Source: Emticicia sp. C21
GTDB lineage: Bacteria; Bacteroidota; Bacteroidia; Cytophagales; Spirosomataceae
Length of the DNA: 64,000 nt
Direction: 5' to 3'
Assembly: GCF_003418935.1 (NCBI RefSeq)
Contig: NZ_QVMT01000010.1
Span: 1 to 64,000 of the forward strand
The number at the start of each line of letters is the position of its first letter. Positions within the stretch are counted from its first letter, which is position 1. Position numbers and translations under genes: made by a program. Below, one piece after another: positions 26,441 through 35,657 of this stretch. A model generated the notes under the pieces. The model was given only the letters and a program-made list of their open reading frames with translations, was not told the DNA's origin and ran no database searches.

Positions 26441-27778
26441 ATGAGATCATTCAAATATATATTATCTGTTGGATTATTAGCCCTATCAGCTTCCTGCAGT
26501 AATTTTTTAGATGTAAAGCCTTTAGAGTCTATTTCTGACGCCCAAACTATTTTTGATAAAAGCTCAGCTGAAACAGCGTTAAGAGGTGTTTATTCAGCGT
26601 TGAGTAACGGGGGATATTACGGAACGACCTTTCAATCAATCGGCTATTTATCAGGTGATAATATCCAGTGGACAGGGTCACAATCGCAAGTGCAGGAATT
26701 TATCAATAAAAAAATAAATCCTGAAAACTCAACTATCTCAGGTGCATGGACGGCCATCTATCGTACCATTAACAGAGCCAATAATGTTATTGACAAAGTA
26801 CCAATTGTGAAGGATCCGCTTCTGACAGAAGCCTTGAAGAATCAGATAGTTGGAGAAGCCTATTTTATCAGAGCTCTATCGTATTTTGATTTAGCCCGTA
26901 CCTGGGGAGGTGTGCCTTTGATTACCAAACCGACGGCCAACCCGACTGAAAACAGTGGTGTCAAGAGAAGCACTCAGGCAGAAACCTATGCGCTTGTTTT
27001 AAAAGACCTGGAAACCGCAGAGTCATTGCTACCATCAACAACAGATCGTTATCGTGCAACGCGTAAAACTGTGTGGGCTTTACGTTCGCGTTTGCATTTG
27101 TATCTGAAAGAATGGGCGAAGGCTGATGAATACGCCTCAAAACTAATCAGCGATACTAATTATAAACTTCTGAAACCTTATAGTTCATTTTTTGCCAATG
27201 ATGCCAGAGGCACACAGGAATCTGTCTTTGAGATTTTTTACAGTGCTAACGAACAGAATTCTCATCGTGGGCAATGGCAGCCTCAAACGAATGGAGGTAC
27301 TCGCCAATGGGCACCAAACGATGCACTAGTGGCACTTTTAAACGACCCAAAAGTGGGGGGTGGGCGCAGTGCATTGGTTGCAAAAGATAACCAGAATCGT
27401 TGGTATGGGAATTTGTACTACCGTACACCTGCTACTGATCCCAGCTATGTTTTCCGAATCGCTGAATTATACCTGATTCGTGCAGAAGCCAGAGCTAATC
27501 TGGATAAAATAACAGATGGTTTGGCGGATTTGAATGCCATACGCGACCGCGCAAGCATAGATCTAAGCACGGCTTCAACCAAAGAAGAACTTTTACTAGA
27601 TATTGAAAACGAAAGAAGATTGGAATTTGCATTGGAGCCACATCGCTGGTTCGATATAGTCCGTACAGGTCGTGCAACACCCGTTTTCAATATAACAGAC
27701 CAGAACAGGCTTTTATTGCCTATTCCGGTTGGAGAGATTCAGATAGATAAAGCTTTGACCCAAAACCCAGGGTATTAA
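26441..27778 (+). CDS. SusD/RagB-family lipoprotein
   Basis: 445 residues. The lipoprotein signal MRSFKYILSVGLLALSASC places the lipid-modified Cys at about 19. Helical SusD hallmarks are present: VGEAYFIRALSYFDLARTWGGVPL, IAELYLIRAEARANL, ENERRLEFALEPHRWFDIVR, and the classical ending LLLPIPVGEIQ...TQNPGY. It caps the SusC channel on the cell surface. It is shorter than the first SusD of the window (588 residues), which suggests a smaller ligand-binding face. A hairpin without a T-tract follows it, before the membrane-protein genes. Confidence 0.94.
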   Translation: MRSFKYILSVGLLALSASCSNFLDVKPLESISDAQTIFDKSSAETALRGVYSALSNGGYYGTTFQSIGYLSGDNIQWTGSQSQVQEFINKKINPENSTISGAWTAIYRTINRANNVIDKVPIVKDPLLTEALKNQIVGEAYFIRALSYFDLARTWGGVPLITKPTANPTENSGVKRSTQAETYALVLKDLETAESLLPSTTDRYRATRKTVWALRSRLHLYLKEWAKADEYASKLISDTNYKLLKPYSSFFANDARGTQESVFEIFYSANEQNSHRGQWQPQTNGGTRQWAPNDALVALLNDPKVGGGRSALVAKDNQNRWYGNLYYRTPATDPSYVFRIAELYLIRAEARANLDKITDGLADLNAIRDRASIDLSTASTKEELLLDIENERRLEFALEPHRWFDIVRTGRATPVFNITDQNRLLLPIPVGEIQIDKALTQNPGY

Positions 27779-27788
27779 GATTTATAAT

Positions 27789-27826
27789 AATGAAATCTGC
27801 AAGAAGGTAATCTTGCAGATTTCATT
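27789..27826 (+). promoter_or_regulatory. Intercistronic hairpin between susD and the membrane-protein genes
   Basis: A 16-bp perfect stem (27789-27804 with 27811-27826) with a 6-nt loop begins 11 bp after the susD stop. No T-run follows (AAATCCTAAG), so it is a poor terminator. It may instead protect the susCD part of the mRNA or cause partial read-through. Confidence 0.55.
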
Positions 27827-27865
27827 AAATCCTAAGATGACTATTCTTACCTAAAATTTTATACT

Positions 27866-29209
27866 ATGTCTAAAATTCTTGAACTTAACTCTCAAAGTCA
27901 CTGGAGTAATTCTGAAAAAACAGCCTTTAAGTTTTTCGGAATTTATTTCTTTTTACATGTGCTACCAATAGATTTACGGTTCTTCAAGCACCTGTTCTCA
28001 ACTAACTGGCTTCATGTACAATACCGTGATATTTTCTATTTATCAAGGTATTCACCAACATTTACAGGCTATGATAGCTTTATTAATTGGTTAATTATTA
28101 TCATTATTGCCGCTATCGGCACATTTCTTTGGGATAAAATTTATACCAAAGAAATAAATTACGATAAACTTTATTACTGGCTGAGAGTACTGGTACGTTA
28201 TCGATTAGCCATAGGTATTATTGCTTATGGTTTTTTAAAATTCTTCCCAATTCAGGCACCATTTCCATCTATCAGTAATCTGAATACCAATTATGGTGAT
28301 TTCAATGCCTGGAAATTATTTTCGCTTGGATTGGGAGTTGTACCCAATTATCAGTCTTTTCTAGGTTTGGTTGAGATTATCAGCGGTTTATTGCTTTTGA
28401 ATCGCAAAACCACAACTATTGCTACCTTGATTATATTACCATTTGCAGGCAATGTTGCTATTTCAAATATAGCTTATGAGGGCGGCGAATATGTGTATGC
28501 TTTCTATCTGGTTAGCTTGGCACTTTACCTTTTCGCTTTTGACGCTATTCGCTTGTTCAACCTACTATCACTTGATAAACCAACGGCTCCAAATCGTTTC
28601 CAACCGGTTTTTAGTGGTAATTGGAAGCGCTATCGTATTGGACTAAAAACGATTTTCATTTTGTTTTTTGTAGTTTTTTATGGCCTCAGGACATATGCTG
28701 GCTATAAAAACAAAGGCTATCATTTCCCCAAAACTAAAGGAATTGAAAATATCAGCGGATTATATAATGTAAGCGAATTCAGATGGAATAACCAGGTGAT
28801 TCCGTACTCAAAAACAGATTCAACCCGCTGGCAAAATATTGTATTTGAAAAATGGAATACGATAAGCATTAAATCGAATAAGCATGTTATTATTGAGAAT
28901 TTACCAACCGAAGAGCTTTATAACGATGATGCCAGCCGCATCTATGAACTGGCAGGTACACAAGGACGTCATTACTATAGCTATGATTTTGATTCTACCA
29001 GATCAACACTTTCTCTGCAAAACCGAAACAAAAATCATCCTTTTGATAAATTCTCTTTATCGTTCAAAAAGCTGAATGATTCAACTATTGTATTGTCGGG
29101 AATAAGTACAGGAAAAGATTCAGTCTATGCGGTTTTGAACAAAATCAATAAAAAATACCTGACAATCGAGGCAAAGAAAGCAGGTCGCAGAAATGCCTTA
29201 AAATTATAA
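27866..29209 (+). CDS. DoxX-like integral membrane protein, tandem paralogue 1
   Basis: 447 residues with about six to seven membrane helices between 25 and 285 and a soluble C-terminal domain (about 295-447). It is clearly paralogous to the next gene: both have WLHVQYRDIFYLSR/WLHLHYRDLYDIAR near residue 50-65, a YYWL-x-VLVRYR segment, a YGFLKFFP/FGFTKLTP helix, and the C-terminal pattern YNVSEFRWNNQVIPYS...TRWQNIVFEKW. The first part resembles DoxX/thiosulfate:quinone oxidoreductase-type membrane subunits; this is a resemblance by eye, not a firm match. It probably acts at the inner membrane with the downstream cytochrome and molybdoenzymes. Confidence 0.6.
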   Translation: MSKILELNSQSHWSNSEKTAFKFFGIYFFLHVLPIDLRFFKHLFSTNWLHVQYRDIFYLSRYSPTFTGYDSFINWLIIIIIAAIGTFLWDKIYTKEINYDKLYYWLRVLVRYRLAIGIIAYGFLKFFPIQAPFPSISNLNTNYGDFNAWKLFSLGLGVVPNYQSFLGLVEIISGLLLLNRKTTTIATLIILPFAGNVAISNIAYEGGEYVYAFYLVSLALYLFAFDAIRLFNLLSLDKPTAPNRFQPVFSGNWKRYRIGLKTIFILFFVVFYGLRTYAGYKNKGYHFPKTKGIENISGLYNVSEFRWNNQVIPYSKTDSTRWQNIVFEKWNTISIKSNKHVIIENLPTEELYNDDASRIYELAGTQGRHYYSYDFDSTRSTLSLQNRNKNHPFDKFSLSFKKLNDSTIVLSGISTGKDSVYAVLNKINKKYLTIEAKKAGRRNALKL

Positions 29210-29236
29210 TTCTTACCATTTCAACTCAATACAATT

Positions 29237-30895
29237 ATGTCTGATTCAAACTTAAAGATAGTTCAGGAAGATTTGGGAGTAGAATTACCTGAAGAAACTT
29301 TAGAAATTAAAAAAGCTGCTAAACCACAACCCTGGAAAAACTGGCAAAAAATAGCTTTTCGAATAGCTTTTGTATTTTTCATAGCTATGACATTACCTAA
29401 TAGCCTTGATTGGTACAAAGAGATTTTTACTTTCGACTGGCTTCATTTACACTATCGTGATTTATATGATATTGCCCGTTTCGGATCAGGGCTTAATTTT
29501 TTTGGTAGCCGGATTTTTGGCTCACCTCTTAATGGCTATGCCGTTTGGATTATTACGCTGATTTTTGCCATTGCCGTAGGCATAATCTGGACAGCTATTG
29601 CAAAAATCAGACAAAAAGAAAGTGCAGAATATACCAAACTATATTATTGGCTGAATGTCATTGTTCGTTACCGCGCAGGTATTGGCATCATTGGTTTTGG
29701 CTTCACAAAACTAACACCGACACAATTACCTTATCCTTCATGGGGTGTGCTCAATACCGATTTTGGTGATTTGACATTGCAGAAAATATACTGGTTATCT
29801 ATAGGTATTGTGCCATGGTACGAAGTCTTTACAGGTATTGTTGAGGTAGCCGCCGGAGCATTATTATTTTTCAGAGCTACAACCTTCTGGGGTGCAGTTC
29901 TGCTTTTCGGTGCATTAGCTGATATTGTTTATGTTAATTTTGCATACGATGGTGGTGTACATGTATACAGCTCATATTTCGTATTATTCTCGGCCTTTTT
30001 GCTGATTGCTTATATTCCGAGAATCTACAATCTGTTGATTCTTGAAAAATATACGGTACCATTTGTATACTATCCGGTATTCTCAAATGCATGGCAGAGA
30101 ATTACTCGTATTACCTTAAAAACTGCCACTATTGTCTTATTCCTACCTGTATTTCTTTATCTGGCAATTGTAAACTTTTTGTATGACCCTTACAAACAAC
30201 CAGCTTTGAAGGGTATAAAAGAATTAAGGGGAAATTATAACGTAACAGAATTTAAAATCAATAATCAGGCAATACCTTACTCACCATTAGATACTACCAG
30301 ATGGCAGCAGGCAACTTTTGAAAAATGGACAACCCTGACATTCAAAACCAATAAACCGGTTGAGTTAGACTTATCAAATGGGGGCGGAGCTCCTATGAGA
30401 GACATTAACCGGACTTTTGAGTTAACGGGAGTAGCAGGTGGTCAGCGGGTATTTTATTATGAAGCCGATACTGTAAACCATGTATTGTATTTGCAGGATA
30501 AAAACCGTGGTAACCGTCAGGAAGGTCGTGAGTTTTTAGGTAATAGAACAGATTTTGGTGGAGATGGTAAAACCAATGCTCAAGCCAGGAAAAAAGGAGA
30601 AAAATCGAAAACTGATAATTGGATCCCAAAAGAAGCGAAGGCAAGTATAGGCTCAGAAGACAAGAAAATTGAGCCTATTGCCTATTCTGCACGTCGTACT
30701 AAAGGAATTGCGGCAGAAAGCCGCCCAGGTAAACGTAATCGAATGGTATTGAAGTATAATGTGCTGAATGGTGGAGAAAGAGTTATTCTATCAGGTATCA
30801 ACGAAAATAAAGACTCTATTCATGTGGTTTTAGATCGTTATGATAAGAAATATGCATTATCAAGAAGCACACTTGAAGCTGGGAAATATGATTAA
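29237..30895 (+). CDS. DoxX-like integral membrane protein, tandem paralogue 2
   Basis: 552 residues, about 100 longer than its neighbour. The extra length comes from an N-terminal tail and a Lys/Gly-rich stretch at about 430-500 (NRGNRQEGREFLG, KNAQ-like repeats). The membrane part (about 45-320) and the C-terminal pattern YNVTEFKINNQAIPYSPLDTTRWQ mirror the first copy. The two genes are 27 bp apart and surely co-transcribed, which suggests a heterodimer. Role unknown. Candidates are quinone-reducing membrane partners of the periplasmic oxidoreductases encoded downstream. The haem-free, Cys-poor sequence argues against direct electron transfer through metals. Confidence 0.6.
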   Translation: MSDSNLKIVQEDLGVELPEETLEIKKAAKPQPWKNWQKIAFRIAFVFFIAMTLPNSLDWYKEIFTFDWLHLHYRDLYDIARFGSGLNFFGSRIFGSPLNGYAVWIITLIFAIAVGIIWTAIAKIRQKESAEYTKLYYWLNVIVRYRAGIGIIGFGFTKLTPTQLPYPSWGVLNTDFGDLTLQKIYWLSIGIVPWYEVFTGIVEVAAGALLFFRATTFWGAVLLFGALADIVYVNFAYDGGVHVYSSYFVLFSAFLLIAYIPRIYNLLILEKYTVPFVYYPVFSNAWQRITRITLKTATIVLFLPVFLYLAIVNFLYDPYKQPALKGIKELRGNYNVTEFKINNQAIPYSPLDTTRWQQATFEKWTTLTFKTNKPVELDLSNGGGAPMRDINRTFELTGVAGGQRVFYYEADTVNHVLYLQDKNRGNRQEGREFLGNRTDFGGDGKTNAQARKKGEKSKTDNWIPKEAKASIGSEDKKIEPIAYSARRTKGIAAESRPGKRNRMVLKYNVLNGGERVILSGINENKDSIHVVLDRYDKKYALSRSTLEAGKYD

Positions 30896-30953
30896 TACTT
30901 ATAGATTTATTAGTAATGTCATCATTTTGAGTTTTAAATTCTATTTATAAATC

Positions 30954-31583
30954 GTGATTTATAATCAAAAAACAAGTATAAAATTATCATTGCTACTTTT
31001 CGGTGGAATCTCCTTTCAGGCTTGCTATCAAGCTATGAGTCAGGAAAATTCCACCGAAAAGTATGCAATTGTTTCAAAAAAGAGAGAGATTTCAAATGAT
31101 ACCTTACCCAGTTCATTTGGTTTCGGAAGAAAGGCAACTCAGGTTGAAATTGACCGTCTGGATATTGATGTGCGACCAGATGGTAAGGGGCTACCGGCAG
31201 GATCGGGTTTAGCAGCAAAAGGTAAATTAATTTTTGATGCTAAATGCTTTGCCTGTCATGGAGTAGGTGGTATTGGTGGACCAAATGGTTCGTTGGTAAC
31301 AAACAAAGCGCCAGTAGCTGCTGCGCGGAAAGAAAAAACAATTGGAAATTATTGGCCTTATGCTACTACTGTTTTCGATTATATCCGTCGGGCAATGCCA
31401 TTTAATGAGCCAGGTTCACTCACAAATGAAGAAGTCTATCATCTGACAGCCTATCTGCTAAGAGCCAATGAAATTATTGATGAAAATACAGTTATCAATG
31501 CTAAGACCTTACCTAAAATTGAGATGCCTGCCAGAGATTTATTTATCCCTGACGACCGCAAAGGAGGGCCTGAAATCAGATGA
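30954..31583 (+). CDS. SoxD-like monohaem cytochrome c
   Basis: 209 residues from a GTG at 30954; no nearer ATG gives a signal sequence. The N-terminus (IKLSLLLFGGISFQAC) is a signal peptide with a lipobox-like end. The haem motif CFACH is at about 98-102 and the axial Met lies in RRAMPFNEPGSL. The stretch KTIGNYWPYATTVFDYIRRAMPF is typical of the cytochrome partner (SoxD) of sulfite dehydrogenase SoxC. It overlaps the following molybdoenzyme gene by 4 bp (ATGA), so the two are translationally coupled and likely form an enzyme-cytochrome pair in the periplasm. Confidence 0.82.
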   Translation: MIYNQKTSIKLSLLLFGGISFQACYQAMSQENSTEKYAIVSKKREISNDTLPSSFGFGRKATQVEIDRLDIDVRPDGKGLPAGSGLAAKGKLIFDAKCFACHGVGGIGGPNGSLVTNKAPVAAARKEKTIGNYWPYATTVFDYIRRAMPFNEPGSLTNEEVYHLTAYLLRANEIIDENTVINAKTLPKIEMPARDLFIPDDRKGGPEIR

Positions 31584-32833
31584 AAATGGAAAGATTAGTT
31601 GAAATAGCTCAGAAATTTCCGAAGAAACTATCCAGAAGAAAGTTGCTGGGCGGGGCAGCTACTGCCGCAGTTGCTATTATTCAAACGGCAAAGGGTCAGA
31701 CCATCCAGAAAGGGCTTTCTGAAAATCTTATTGGAGATGACCCAACCAAGAAATTCGGTAAGCCTGCGGGAGAAGTTGGAAGCCGATCACCGTTTGTGAA
31801 ATCTGTTAAAAAGCCATCTGATATATCATCACGGTCACCGTTACAGGATTTTTATGGTATTATTACCCCATCTGACTTGCATTTTGAACGTCATCATGCA
31901 GGTGTTCCGGCAATTGATCCTTCTAAGCATGAATTACTTATTCATGGTTTAGTCGAAAAACCACTTATTTTCACTGTAACAGATTTAAAGCGTTTCCCTT
32001 CGGTTTCGCGAATAGCCTTTTTAGAGTGTTCTGGTAATTTCAGAGGTGGTAAAGAAAATCTTACACCTCAGGAAATCTGCGGCTTAACCAGTCAGAGCGA
32101 GTGGACTGGCGTAAAGCTTTCAACGCTTTTTAATGAAGTAGGTGTAAAACCAAACGCAACATGGTTTCTGGCAGAAGGAGGCGATGCTGCTGTTCTGACG
32201 CGAAGTATTCCGGTAAAAAAAGGATGGGATGATGCCATTATTGCCTATGCACAAAATGGGGAACCGTTAAGACCAGAGCAGGGTTTCCCAGTAAGATTAT
32301 TCCTACCGGGTTGGGAGGGTAATACTGGTGTAAAGTGGCTTCGAAGATTAGAACTATCAGATGCACCCTATTATACTCGTGAGGAAACATCGAAATACAC
32401 CGAGCCAATCAAAGATGGTAAATACCGGATTTTCAGTTTTGATATTGATGCACGTTCAATTATTACTTTTCCCTCATACCCACAAAAAGTTGAAAAAGGC
32501 TGGATAGAAATCCGTGGCTTAGCATGGTCTGGCAGAGGAAAAGTTGTGAGGGTAGAAGTAAGCACAGATGCAGGTAAAAACTGGAAGATAGCTCAACTTA
32601 ATGAACCGGTTCTGGATAAAGCCCATATCCAATTCAGGCATTTATGGCAATGGAAAGGGGAGGAAACTGAGATTTTAAGCCGGGTAACAGACGAAACAGG
32701 CTATACTCAACCAACTTTAAAGCAACTATTTGAAGCAAGGGGCAGCGAAGGTGGCTACCATATGAATCCAATTACTGCCTGGCAGGTAAAAAAAGACGGA
32801 GGAGTATTATTTAAGCCTGAAACTTTCAGATAG
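31580..32833 (+). CDS. Tat-exported sulfite-oxidase-family molybdoenzyme (SoxC-like)
   Basis: 417 residues. A twin-arginine signal LSRRKLLGGAATAAVAII (about 18-35) directs the folded protein to the periplasm. The molybdopterin domain contains the Mo-ligand Cys in FLECSGNFRGG (near 150) and VRLFLPGWEGNTGVKWLRRLE (near 240). A C-terminal dimerisation domain follows (GLAWSGRGKVVRVEVSTDAGKNW, about 315-337). SoxC with SoxD oxidises sulfite or sulfur intermediates bound to SoxYZ, but no SoxYZ, A, B or X genes are here. The substrate may be free sulfite or another small molecule. The coupled cytochrome upstream would take the electrons. Confidence 0.85.
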   Translation: MKMERLVEIAQKFPKKLSRRKLLGGAATAAVAIIQTAKGQTIQKGLSENLIGDDPTKKFGKPAGEVGSRSPFVKSVKKPSDISSRSPLQDFYGIITPSDLHFERHHAGVPAIDPSKHELLIHGLVEKPLIFTVTDLKRFPSVSRIAFLECSGNFRGGKENLTPQEICGLTSQSEWTGVKLSTLFNEVGVKPNATWFLAEGGDAAVLTRSIPVKKGWDDAIIAYAQNGEPLRPEQGFPVRLFLPGWEGNTGVKWLRRLELSDAPYYTREETSKYTEPIKDGKYRIFSFDIDARSIITFPSYPQKVEKGWIEIRGLAWSGRGKVVRVEVSTDAGKNWKIAQLNEPVLDKAHIQFRHLWQWKGEETEILSRVTDETGYTQPTLKQLFEARGSEGGYHMNPITAWQVKKDGGVLFKPETFR

Positions 32834-32928
32834 AGTTTCAAAACAATTATTTGGAATTTACAACAAGTAATCAGACTTTAGGATAATCAAATTCTATCTG
32901 TAAGTTTAAAGAAAGTACCTAAGCATTA

Positions 32929-33414
32929 ATGAAAATAGATTTTATTGTAAACGATAAGCCTATCTCTGTTGACGTAGACCCCGATATGCCACTTTTGTGG
33001 GTAGTTAGAGATGAATTAGGGCTAAAGGCAACTAAGTACGGCTGTGGAAAAGCATTGTGCGGCGCATGTACCTTACATCTTGATGGGGACGCTATTCGTT
33101 CATGTTCGTTTCCGGTACAGTATGTTGCCAATAAAAAAGTAAGAACTTTAGAAGGGCTATGTCTCAATAAAGAAACACTGCACCCTATTCAGCAAACCTG
33201 GATTGATGAAAATGTACCTCAGTGTGGCTATTGCCAGCCGGGTTTTATGATGGCTGCTGCTAAATTTATTGAAACCAACGATAATCCGACTGAGGAAGAA
33301 ATAAAATCGGGTATTACAAATATCTGCCGTTGTGGTACACAACCCCGTATCATAAAAGCTATTAAAAGAGCTGTGGCTATTAAGCAATCTACTCAACCTA
33401 AAGATAAGCTATGA
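32929..33414 (+). CDS. (2Fe-2S) subunit of a xanthine-oxidase-family dehydrogenase (IorA-like)
   Basis: 161 residues carrying two [2Fe-2S] clusters: a plant-ferredoxin type site CGCGKALCGAC (Cys39, 44, 47 and 59) and an alpha-helical site with QCGYCQPGFMMAA and ICRCGTQPRI. This is the small subunit of isoquinoline 1-oxidoreductase/aldehyde dehydrogenase-type enzymes, which pass electrons from the Mo centre to a cytochrome. It has no signal of its own and is probably exported with the large subunit by a hitch-hiker mechanism. It overlaps the next gene by 4 bp. Confidence 0.92.
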   Translation: MKIDFIVNDKPISVDVDPDMPLLWVVRDELGLKATKYGCGKALCGACTLHLDGDAIRSCSFPVQYVANKKVRTLEGLCLNKETLHPIQQTWIDENVPQCGYCQPGFMMAAAKFIETNDNPTEEEIKSGITNICRCGTQPRIIKAIKRAVAIKQSTQPKDKL

Positions 33415-35576
33415 CTACTGCCAATACTAAAAAGCTTTCGAGACGTAAATTCTTTCAGAGAGGGGCTATCGTATTAGGTGGGGTGATAGTGGCTACTTAT
33501 CTGGGACGTGGTGTTATAAGAAGATTTGCGGCACAACTGGCAGAAGATATGGATGCTCCCGCATTGATTGCCAATAATGAATCATTAATATGGTTTGAAA
33601 TACTGCCTGATAATACAGTTCTCATCAAATCGCCTAAAATTGAAATGGGACAGGGGATTTTTACCGGTTTTGCCATGCTGGCTGCAGAAGAACTGGATGT
33701 TTCATTAAATCAGATTAAAGTGATTCATGCCAATACTGCCGATGGGCCAGTTGATAGAATCAGTACTGGTGGGAGTAGTTCTACCTCTTCGTTATATAAG
33801 TCAATCAGAGAAATGGCCGCATATATAAGAGAAATGCTCAAAGAAACTGCGGCTAAAAAATGGAGTGTTTCTGTATTTAAAGTTAATACGCAAGATGGGA
33901 TATTGTCTTCCGAAGCGCATAAAATTACTTATGCAGATTTAGCGAAATCTACCATAGAATGGGAAGAGCCTGCGACACCTGAGCTAAGACCTGCCAGTCA
34001 ATTCAAATTTGTAGGCAAAGAAGTAAAGCGTACAGATCTGAGACCAAAAGTTTTTGGCGAACCAATCTATGCCATAGATCAATCCTTGCCAGATATGGTT
34101 TATGCGACTTTACTCCAATCACCTTATATAGAAGCAATTATCAGGCATATGGAAATAAAGGAGGCTTTAAAACAGCTAGGTGTTATAAGGGTAATTCAGG
34201 AAGAGGACCTGGTAGCTGTAATTGCCAAAAACCGTTATGCTGCTGAAAAAGGACTTGAGAAAATACGAGTGGAATGGGATATTCCGGAAAAATGGCAACA
34301 GGCTGAAATTGAAAAATTAACGAAGGTTGGTGTAGGTAATGAGGTGAGTGTTCAAAAAGTTGGTTCTGCAAAGGGAATACTGAAAGAGAATAACGATGAG
34401 GTTTTTACCGAGCAATATCGCACGTCTATTGGAGCTCATGCACACATGGAGCCTAATGGTGCTATCGCCAATTATCACAATGGTAAGCTAAAAATTATTA
34501 TAGGCACTCAAGCACCCGATTTATTGAGAAAGGCTGTTGCCTCAGCACTAGATTTATCTGTTGATGATGTAGAGATAGAACTGACCTTTGCAGGAGGAGC
34601 ATTCGGTAGAAGAATGGATACAAAATTAGCCATCGGCGCAGCCAGAATTTCAAAGATTATTGGAAAACCTGTGCAGCTGTTTAATACCCGCGAGCAGGAG
34701 TTTCTTAATGGAGTTTATCGACCTCAGACACATCATGTATTAGCCGCTAAAATTTCTCAAACTGGTGCTGTTGAAGCCGTTACGCATGACCAGGCTACAC
34801 CTGACCAAATATTTGCACAGATTCCAGCTGATTTGGGTCCTACTGTTTTTGGTGCAGACTTTATTTCTGCAGGTCATGGGGCAAGTATCATGTACAATGT
34901 AGAAAATAAAGCAGCTACTATGTGGCACAATAAATTACCGATAGAGGTGGGAATCTGGCGTGGCGTAGGAATGTTTGCCAATACGTTTGCTATTGAGAGT
35001 TTTTTCAATGAATTAGCTTATAAAACAAGTAATGACCCAATTGCATTTCGAATAGAATTGCTACAAGGAAAGGAGAAAATCAATCAGAGATGTGTTAAAG
35101 TACTAGAAACCCTGAGAGAAAAAAGCGAGTGGAACCAGACAAAAGCTGGTGGTATAGGTAGAGGAATGGCTATTTGCAATGATAGAAAAACAATCTCTGC
35201 TGTTGTGGCTGAAGTTAAGGTTATGGATAAGAAAATTCAGGTAGTAAAAATAACACAAGTAATAGATGCAGGTCTGGCGATTAATCCTGATGGTATTCGG
35301 ATGCAGGTAGAGGGTGCTACCATGATGGGTATTACAGCGGCTTTATACGAGGAAATTATCATTGAGGATGCGCGTATAATCAATAGCAACTTTGATAAAT
35401 ATCCAATGGTGACTTTAGCTGATACACCTAAAATCAATGTCGTAATTGTGGAAGGGGAAGTGGTGCCACTGGGAGTAGGAGAGCCGCCTTTATCGCCTGT
35501 GGCTCCTGCTATTGCTGCAGCAGTTTTTGATTTAACTGGTCAGAGATTGAGAAGTTTACCAATGAAACTTTCCTGA
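33411..35576 (+). CDS. Molybdopterin-binding subunit of an IorB-like aldehyde/isoquinoline dehydrogenase
   Basis: 721 residues. The Tat signal LSRRKFFQRGAIVLGGVIVA (9-28) is followed by the Mo-binding domains. Visible hallmarks: MGQGIFTGFAMLAAEELD, FAGGAFGRRMDTKLA, WRGVGMFANTFAIESF, and the catalytic Glu in LGVGEPPLSPVAPAIAAAV near the C-terminus. It hydroxylates an aldehyde or N-heterocycle using water as the oxygen source. The use of IorB rather than a three-subunit CoxLMS form implies a cytochrome acceptor and no flavin subunit; none is encoded here. It is the last gene of the operon. The true substrate is unknown. Confidence 0.9.
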   Translation: MTTANTKKLSRRKFFQRGAIVLGGVIVATYLGRGVIRRFAAQLAEDMDAPALIANNESLIWFEILPDNTVLIKSPKIEMGQGIFTGFAMLAAEELDVSLNQIKVIHANTADGPVDRISTGGSSSTSSLYKSIREMAAYIREMLKETAAKKWSVSVFKVNTQDGILSSEAHKITYADLAKSTIEWEEPATPELRPASQFKFVGKEVKRTDLRPKVFGEPIYAIDQSLPDMVYATLLQSPYIEAIIRHMEIKEALKQLGVIRVIQEEDLVAVIAKNRYAAEKGLEKIRVEWDIPEKWQQAEIEKLTKVGVGNEVSVQKVGSAKGILKENNDEVFTEQYRTSIGAHAHMEPNGAIANYHNGKLKIIIGTQAPDLLRKAVASALDLSVDDVEIELTFAGGAFGRRMDTKLAIGAARISKIIGKPVQLFNTREQEFLNGVYRPQTHHVLAAKISQTGAVEAVTHDQATPDQIFAQIPADLGPTVFGADFISAGHGASIMYNVENKAATMWHNKLPIEVGIWRGVGMFANTFAIESFFNELAYKTSNDPIAFRIELLQGKEKINQRCVKVLETLREKSEWNQTKAGGIGRGMAICNDRKTISAVVAEVKVMDKKIQVVKITQVIDAGLAINPDGIRMQVEGATMMGITAALYEEIIIEDARIINSNFDKYPMVTLADTPKINVVIVEGEVVPLGVGEPPLSPVAPAIAAAVFDLTGQRLRSLPMKLS

Positions 35577-35657
35577 GATGCCATAAGGCAAGTTTTCCTA
35601 GAAAGAAATATATTAAAATGGAAAAAAATCAACAAAATTTTTGGAAGTGTTGTGAGT

